Assembly: GCA_011390385.1 (NCBI GenBank)
Contig: JAABSN010000102.1
Coordinates: 1 to 11,269 of the forward strand
Direction of reading: 5' to 3'
Length of the DNA stretch: 11,269 nt
From: Thioalkalivibrio nitratireducens
Lineage (GTDB): Bacteria; Pseudomonadota; Gammaproteobacteria; Ectothiorhodospirales; Ectothiorhodospiraceae
Shown here: positions 6,771 to 11,269 of the stretch, one piece after another
Position numbering within the stretch: the stretch's first letter is position 1
How the letters are laid out: each line of letters opens with the position of its first letter
Notes under the pieces: model-generated
What the model was told of the DNA's origin: nothing
The model's input: the letters and a program-made list of their open reading frames with translations, nothing else
Database searches by the model: none
Made by a program: the position numbers and the translations under genes

Positions 6771-8051
6771 ATGTCCAGAGCTCCCATGTCCGCGCTGCGT
6801 GCAGCGATTGGGCCCGGTCTGATCATGGCCGGCGCCGCTGTCGGCGTATCGCACCTGGTGCAATCGACCCGCGCAGGCGCCGAATACGGGCTCCTGCTGC
6901 TTCCGCTCGTACTCCTCGCCTGCCTGTTCAAGTACCCGTTCCTGGAATATGGCCCGCGCTACGCAGCCGCGACCGGAGAAAACCTCGTCATTGGCTACCG
7001 TCGGGTCGGACGCTGGGCACTCGGCCTGTTCGCCGTGATCACGTTCGGGACGATGTTCGTCATCCAGGCAGTGGTGACCGTCGTCACAGCGGGTCTGGCC
7101 GGGCTCGTGTTCGGCCTGGACGCATCGCCAGCGATCATTTCGGCGGGCATTCTTGCCGCTTGCATGCTGCTGCTCGCCGTTGGCAACTACACCGGCCTGG
7201 ATCTGGCAATGAAGATGATCATGGCCGCGCTGACGATATCCACCGTTGCAGCGGTCGCGCTTGCTCTCGGCAGCGGCCCCGACTGGTCGGGCATTTCCGG
7301 GCTGGACCAGGCGTCACGCCTCTGGACTGCGGCCGGCTTCACCTTCCTGCTGGCACTGCTTGGCTGGATGCCAATTCCTCTCGACGTTGCTGCCTGGCAT
7401 TCGCTCTGGACCCAGGAAAGGGCTCGGGAGACCGGACAGGCACCGACTTTACGTTACGCTGTCATCGACTTCCGCGTGGGTTACATCGGCGCCACGCTGC
7501 TGGCAGCCGCATTCCTGTTGCTGGGTGCGCTCCTGATGCATTCCAGCGGCCTGAGTTTCGCCAACACACCGGTGGGATTCGCCGGACAACTGGTCAGCCT
7601 TTACACCGCCACCCTCGGTGCGTGGAGCGAGCCACTGATCGCGGTGGCGGCTCTGAGTGTGATGTTCAGTACCACGCTCGCGGTCACCGACGGCTACCCG
7701 CGTGTACTTTCCGCCCTGTTCGCGGCTGCGCGGTACGGAACCGAGGATGCGCGCGCACAGCAGCCGCACCATTGGCTTTCCTACGTATTGGCGCTGACCG
7801 GCGTGATCGTCGGCGCCGTGCTGATCCTGTTCCTGGCCGGAGAACGGTTCACTCAGCTCATCGACTTCGCGACCACCGTATCCTTTCTCTCGGCTCCGGT
7901 GCTGGCCTGGATCACCTTCCGCGTCGTCACCGATCCGCATATGCCGGAGGCCGCCCGGCCGGGGACCGCACTCCGTGCTCTCTCCTGGGGCGGCATTGTC
8001 TTTCTGGCGGGTTTGTCACTGACCTGGCTGGGTTGGCGCCTGTTCGGTTGA
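6771..8051 (+). CDS. Nramp-related (SLC11-like) membrane transporter with non-canonical metal-site motifs
   Basis: A 426-residue inner-membrane protein with about eleven hydrophobic segments spread over residues 12-425. It aligns by eye with the Nramp/MntH family: TM1 region IGPGLIMAGAAVGVSHLVQ (13-31), followed by AGAEYG (35-40) as in Nramp AGAQFG; KYPFLEYGPRYAAATGE (54-70); and TM6 region GWMPIPLD (198-205). Canonical Nramps carry DPGN in TM1 and MPH in TM6 to bind Mn/Fe. Here the DPGN position reads roughly GVSH (25-28), and only the M-P pair is kept (M200, P201, then I202). The substrate is therefore uncertain: a divalent cation such as Mg, or something else. The start was taken at the ATG at 6771; another ATG is at 6786. 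Neither has a good Shine-Dalgarno. The upstream part of the open frame overlaps the terminator at 6608-6636 and is not coding. The gene converges on thpR, 47 nt away. Confidence 0.8.
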   Translation: MSRAPMSALRAAIGPGLIMAGAAVGVSHLVQSTRAGAEYGLLLLPLVLLACLFKYPFLEYGPRYAAATGENLVIGYRRVGRWALGLFAVITFGTMFVIQAVVTVVTAGLAGLVFGLDASPAIISAGILAACMLLLAVGNYTGLDLAMKMIMAALTISTVAAVALALGSGPDWSGISGLDQASRLWTAAGFTFLLALLGWMPIPLDVAAWHSLWTQERARETGQAPTLRYAVIDFRVGYIGATLLAAAFLLLGALLMHSSGLSFANTPVGFAGQLVSLYTATLGAWSEPLIAVAALSVMFSTTLAVTDGYPRVLSALFAAARYGTEDARAQQPHHWLSYVLALTGVIVGAVLILFLAGERFTQLIDFATTVSFLSAPVLAWITFRVVTDPHMPEAARPGTALRALSWGGIVFLAGLSLTWLGWRLFG

Positions 8052-8098
8052 ACATCCGGTCGACATGATCCCGACTCGAACCCGAACACCGGCGGGCG

Positions 8099-8620
8099 TC
8101 ATGGAAGCCACTCGTGCAGAACCCTGTACGGACCGGGGTTTCCGCCTTGTCCCGACTCAATCAGTACCACGCGGCTCGCCCACCAATCGATAGGCTCGAT
8201 GGGTATCGGTCGAAAGCGGTTCACGGAGCGACGCAGGCTGACATGAGGCCGGAAAGGCCGCTCCGGCAGCGCAATTCCGCACTCCCGACAGATCGATTGC
8301 AGCACTGTGGCAAGCTCACCGAGCCGATCGGGTGGGTTCGAGGGCCCCACCCAGGCGATCCGGGGCTTTTCGAAGTAGCCCAGGCTGTCCAGCCGCAGTG
8401 GGATCGGCGGTCCGTTCACGGCGCTGGCGCAACCGATGAGCTCGGTGACCCGTTCGGACGCAACCGTACCCGGGAACGCCAGGGTCAGATGCAGATGCTC
8501 CGCAGGCACCACGCGTCCGTCGGCGGGAATGGCTCGGGCCAATCCGGAAAGCCGCGCCCTGACGGCATCATCCGGCCAGAGAGCAAAGAAGACGCGCTGC
8601 AGATTCCGATGACTGCTCAT
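8099..8620 (-). CDS. thpR: RNA 2',3'-cyclic phosphodiesterase (2'-5' RNA ligase family)
   Basis: A 173-residue cytoplasmic protein of the LigT/ThpR 2H phosphoesterase family, which hydrolyses RNA 2',3'-cyclic phosphates and can ligate tRNA halves in vitro. Both catalytic HxTx-type motifs are present: HLTL (H44, T46) and HVSL (H126, S128). They flank a central region with family-like FEKPRIAWVG (83-92). The N-terminus RVFFALWPDD is typical of the family and supports the ATG at 8620. A weak GGGATCGAG element precedes it. Length matches the usual 170-190 residues. It is divergent from the AEC permease gene and convergent with the Nramp-like gene. Confidence 0.9.
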   Translation of the reverse strand: MSSHRNLQRVFFALWPDDAVRARLSGLARAIPADGRVVPAEHLHLTLAFPGTVASERVTELIGCASAVNGPPIPLRLDSLGYFEKPRIAWVGPSNPPDRLGELATVLQSICRECGIALPERPFRPHVSLRRSVNRFRPIPIEPIDWWASRVVLIESGQGGNPGPYRVLHEWLP

Positions 8621-8741
8621 TTACTCGATCCCTATCGACACCCGATCATTCGCCACCCGAGGCCGGGCGCCGTTGTCATGCGGTCCGGCTTCGCCACAGG
8701 ACATCGCATGCAGGGGCAGCACACCGATGATCCTGCGCAGG

Positions 8742-8864
8742 TCACTTGAGCTTCTCCTGACAGAACGTGACGGAGTAGGATGCACAACGACACACGCCAC
8801 AGACCCGCACAGGGTTGTTCATGATATTCGCTTCCCACACGCCCATGGGCTCCCGGCAGGCCAT
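8742..8864 (-). CDS. Possible small Cys-rich ORF (40 aa) in the thpR/AEC spacer
   Basis: The minus strand between the AEC start and thpR has an open frame of 40 codons from the ATG at 8864, with the C-terminal pattern VCGVCRC plus a later single Cys (C22, C25, C27, C35). A second in-frame ATG gives a 26-residue product and has GGGAAG about 8 nt upstream, a better Shine-Dalgarno than the first. Third codon positions look GC-biased, as in real genes here. I recognise no family, and the length is within chance expectation. The frame also stays open upstream of the ATG into the AEC antisense strand. Confidence 0.2.
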   Translation of the reverse strand: MACREPMGVWEANIMNNPVRVCGVCRCASYSVTFCQEKLK

Positions 8865-8898
8865 GCCGCGTTTCAGGTGACAACCGGGCTGATCCGAG

Positions 8899-9801
8899 GT
8901 GACTGCGACTCTCAGCGTCCTGCTGCCAATCGTTGCGCTGATCGTTCTCGGCCACGTGCTGAGACGCTCTGGCGTCTTCGGTCCCGATCTCTGGGCCGGC
9001 ATCGAACGTCTGGTCTACTTTCTGCTCTTCCCGGCCCTGCTGTTTGGAACGCTGGCCAGCCGGCCGATCGAGCTGGCCGCCGGTGGACAAATGATCCTGG
9101 TCGGCATTGCGTTCATGGTCGGCGGCATGCTGATCGGGCTTATCGCACAACCCCTGCTTTCGCCTTCCAGGAAGGCTTTTGCGTCCATTTTTCAATGCGG
9201 GTTCCGTTTCAACACGTATGTCGGGTTTGCCCTGCTCGGGAGCATTTACGGCGCCGATGGCATCGCCGCGTTCGCGCTGCTGGCGGGCTTCGTGATCCCG
9301 CTTGCGAACGTCGCATCGGTCTGGGCTCTCGCACGGCATGGGCGGCAGTCCGTGCTCAGAGAACTCCTCCGCAATCCCTTCATACTCGCGACTTTCGGCG
9401 GACTTGGCTGGTCGGCATTCGGGTTACCATTGCCTGACCTCATGCTCGCCACGCTGATCTTCCTTGGCGAACCCGCCCTGCCGCTGGGCTTGCTGGCGAC
9501 CGGCGCGGGCCTGACCCTGATGCTCGATGGCCGACAGGGGCTACTATCCGCCTACTTCATTTTCACCAAACTGCTCGCCGTACCGATGCTGGCACTCGGC
9601 CTGGCCATCCTGAGCGGACTTGCCGATGAATATCTGGCCGCAGCGGTTATATTGGCCGCACTGCCCCCGGCCTCCTCGGCCTACATCCTGGCTACACGAA
9701 TGGGCGGGGATGGTCCCCTGGTCGCTGCCACGGTCGGCGCGGCAACGATTCTCGCAGCAATCACGTTGCCCGTGTGGCTTTACCTGCTCGGCAGGCTGTG
9801 A
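8899..9801 (+). CDS. AEC (auxin efflux carrier) family transporter
   Basis: A 300-residue, highly hydrophobic inner-membrane permease of the AEC/PF03547 type, with about ten transmembrane segments: five before and five after a short loop at about 145-157. Family-like features are the N-terminal LPIVALIVLGHVLRR (9-23), QCGFRFNTYVGFAL (99-112), LRNPFILA (157-164) and PPASSAYILATRMGGD (256-271). Bacterial members export or import small organic acids such as malonate or malate; the substrate here cannot be read from sequence. The start is GTG at 8899. An in-frame TGA lies at 8890-8892, so no earlier start is possible. No well-spaced Shine-Dalgarno is seen. It diverges from thpR and converges on the protease gene. 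Confidence 0.85.
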   Translation: MTATLSVLLPIVALIVLGHVLRRSGVFGPDLWAGIERLVYFLLFPALLFGTLASRPIELAAGGQMILVGIAFMVGGMLIGLIAQPLLSPSRKAFASIFQCGFRFNTYVGFALLGSIYGADGIAAFALLAGFVIPLANVASVWALARHGRQSVLRELLRNPFILATFGGLGWSAFGLPLPDLMLATLIFLGEPALPLGLLATGAGLTLMLDGRQGLLSAYFIFTKLLAVPMLALGLAILSGLADEYLAAAVILAALPPASSAYILATRMGGDGPLVAATVGAATILAAITLPVWLYLLGRL

Positions 9802-9862
9802 GCGGATTCCTTCATGATGCAGCGCGGTCGCGCTCGACGAACCACGGGAGCATATAACCGGT

Positions 9863-10516
9863 TCAGCGTGCCTGAAGGACGAGCGCCGATCCCTCATTAC
9901 GCATATTGAGACGGCTCAGCAGACTCATGCCGAGCAGTGCTACGGAGGGCCGGTCTCCAGGAAGCACAACGGCCTCGACCTGCCGTTCATGCAGGGCTCC
10001 GATGCGCAGATCATTCAGCACGACCCGACGTCCCTCCACCCGGCCCGACGCGGTCTCCACCGCAATCCCGCTCTCTGCGGACGACATGGGCAAGCGTAGC
10101 CGCTCGGCCACGTCTTCACTGAGAGTAACCACCGTCGCACCCGTATCGATAACGAACCTTACCGAGTGCCCGTTGATCAGACCTCGGACGAAATAGCCAC
10201 CCTGCGGGTCGGGCTGAATGCGCAACTCCGGCTTCGCGCGGGATTCATCCAGGCCCCCGAACCGACCGCGCTCCAGTAACAGCTCGCGCCGCTGCCCGTC
10301 CTGTTCGACCAGCGCCGACTGGCTGGTCGCCCGAATCAGGCGCAGTCCTCCCGGCCCAGTCTCGCCATCGCGCAACAGGAACCGCTCGCCATCCAGGGAA
10401 AACATGGCCTTGCCGGTGAACAGGCCGTGGACCCGGAGTTCCGCATTTGCAACAACGGGCACCGCAAGAACCATCAGCAGCCCGACGATCCGGCGCCAAT
10501 TACAGAAGAAACTCAT
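9863..10516 (-). CDS. Exported retropepsin-like aspartic protease (TIGR02281-type)
   Basis: A 217-residue protein. The signal peptide at 1-25 (basic NWRR, hydrophobic core, cleavage ANA|ELR) indicates a periplasmic location. The C-terminal half is a single-lobe clan AA aspartic protease domain: the catalytic FVIDTGATVV (D124, T125, G126) and the second conserved LLGMSLLSRL (194-203). Such single-lobe enzymes act as dimers, like retroviral proteases; the physiological substrates of this bacterial group are mostly unknown. The first half (26-100) is a small beta-rich region with no motif I know. The start at 10516 was chosen over earlier ATGs because it begins the signal peptide and has GGAG 9 nt upstream. 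Its 3' end faces the AEC permease gene, 61 nt apart. Confidence 0.87.
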   Translation of the reverse strand: MSFFCNWRRIVGLLMVLAVPVVANAELRVHGLFTGKAMFSLDGERFLLRDGETGPGGLRLIRATSQSALVEQDGQRRELLLERGRFGGLDESRAKPELRIQPDPQGGYFVRGLINGHSVRFVIDTGATVVTLSEDVAERLRLPMSSAESGIAVETASGRVEGRRVVLNDLRIGALHERQVEAVVLPGDRPSVALLGMSLLSRLNMRNEGSALVLQAR

Positions 10517-11048
10517 CGGCCATGACTCCACTCGATTTACCGCTCGATGCCCCATGAATCCATAAAAAATCGCTTTGCGCAAGCAGCCTCGCCGCACCCG
10601 GCTGTCGCGCCTACCCTGGACCTCAGCCGCACGACGCATGGACTGGCGCCCGCATCGCGTTCACCGTTTCGAAATACGGGAAACGCGACGGCACAATACG
10701 GCAAGGGATAAAGTAGCTGCGGGACCTTCCCCGATCAGCGTGAAAGAGCCTGCGCAGGATGCCGTGGGGCGCAGCCGGACCGCACCGATACCACGCAGGC
10801 CCTGGCCCGAGGCTCCCGGGCCGCGAACGGTGCAATTCGCGGCGCTCATTGGCACCCTGCGCCTTGCATGATCAGGGGTGCCCGCGCGGGGCAGGGAAGT
10901 TGGCGTGAAAGTCGCGACCATGCCCGGGCCATGCAATACGTCGGAGGCCATTGCCAGGATCGATCGTGTAGAAGGCCGGCTTCCTGGCCGATTGCCCTTG
11001 ATGATCAGGATCGGCCCGTCGCCATTACAGCGAGACCAAGGAACTCCG
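10517..11048. other. Gene-free divergent region between the protease and glcD
   Basis: About 530 bp with no ORF that resembles a known protein on either strand. It holds GC-rich dyads without T-tracts: GGCCCG(N7)CGGGCC at 10805-10823 and TGCCC(N5)GGGCA at 10879-10893. On the minus strand a short stem (GCTT/AAGC, 10572-10584) is followed by six T (10569 down to 10564), too weak to call a terminator. The sequence ATGATCAGG occurs near 10869 and again near 11000. Promoters for both flanking genes are expected here, but I could not place them. Confidence 0.5.
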
Positions 11049-11269
11049 ATGAACATTCTCTTCGACGAACGTCTCGACGGCCCGCTGCCCACGGTGGACC
11101 CGGTAGCGGCCCTGCAACGCCTGCGCGAGGCGCTTCCAAACATGACTCTGCTGCACAGCAAGGAAGACCGGCGCCCATTCGAGTGCGACGGCCTGTCCGC
11201 CTACCGGGTCATGCCGATGCTGGTGGCGCTGCCCGAGACCCTCGAACAGGTGACCACCCTGCTGCGAAC
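11049..11269 (+). CDS. glcD: Glycolate oxidase subunit GlcD, N-terminal 73 residues (cut by window edge)
   Basis: FAD-linked subunit of glycolate oxidase, which oxidises glycolate to glyoxylate. The visible 73 codons include LHSKEDRRPFECDGLSAYR (residues 35-53), followed by the stretch LVALPETLEQV. This is the family signature at the entrance to the FAD-binding PCMH domain. The full protein is about 490-500 residues, so most lies beyond the window, and glcE/glcF would be expected next. AAGGA at 11038-11042 lies 6 nt before the ATG. In an autotroph it would salvage glycolate made by Rubisco oxygenation, which is an inference from the sulfur-oxidiser context. Confidence 0.88.
   Translation, partial: MNILFDERLDGPLPTVDPVAALQRLREALPNMTLLHSKEDRRPFECDGLSAYRVMPMLVALPETLEQVTTLLR

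Noticed and set aside
8632..9339. A 235-codon minus-strand frame opposite the AEC gene
   Set aside because: The translation is a low-complexity Gln/Glu/Arg/Asp mix typical of the reverse of a hydrophobic gene; the plus strand has a coherent permease.
9821..9834. AGCGCG/CGCGCT inverted repeat between the convergent AEC and protease genes
   Set aside because: The location suits a bidirectional terminator, but the loop is two bases and no T-run flanks it.
10661..11161. A 166-codon minus-strand frame across the glcD start and its upstream spacer
   Set aside because: It overlaps the clear glcD N-terminus on the other strand, and its translation has no recognisable features.

Overview
The window is GC-rich proteobacterial chromosome with tightly packed genes. 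Genes on both strands carry Shine-Dalgarno-type starts, and there are no insertion sequences, tRNAs, rRNAs or CRISPR arrays. The gene set (ThrS, ThpR, an AEC permease, a periplasmic retropepsin-like protease, GlcD) suits a gammaproteobacterium. A secreted Gly/Tyr-rich protein resembling purple-sulfur-bacterial sulfur globule proteins points to a sulfur oxidiser, perhaps Chromatiales or Ectothiorhodospiraceae-like. The taxonomy is inference.

Left part (1-3202, minus strand): the 5' part of thrS (cut by the window edge) lies downstream of a 717-aa gene. That gene fuses a TVP38/TMEM64 (VTT) membrane domain to a complete pyridine-nucleotide-disulfide oxidoreductase. A plausible thrS promoter lies in the 127-bp gap between them.

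Centre-left (3203-5793, plus strand): divergent from the fusion gene are an exported DUF3047 protein, a radical SAM protein of the ArsS (arsenosugar biosynthesis) type, and a small TerB-fold protein. The fusion reductase, DUF3047 and ArsS share one divergent control region and may form a metal(loid)- or thiol-related module. No ArsM methyltransferase is visible.

Centre (5794-8051): an unusually AT-rich leader of about 390 bp precedes the sulfur-globule-like gene, which ends at a textbook intrinsic terminator. Next is an Nramp-related transporter that lacks the canonical DPGN metal-site motif.

Right part (8099-11269): thpR (minus) and an AEC-family permease (plus) diverge from a 278-bp spacer that holds a possible tiny Cys-rich ORF. 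The permease converges on an exported aspartic protease (minus). A gene-free stretch of about 530 bp then leads to the start of glcD (plus), which runs off the window.

The strongest oddities are the fused membrane/flavin reductase beside an ArsS without a visible ArsM, the Nramp with altered metal-site motifs, and the sulfur-globule-like protein with an acidic Met/Phe insert between two Gly-Tyr blocks.
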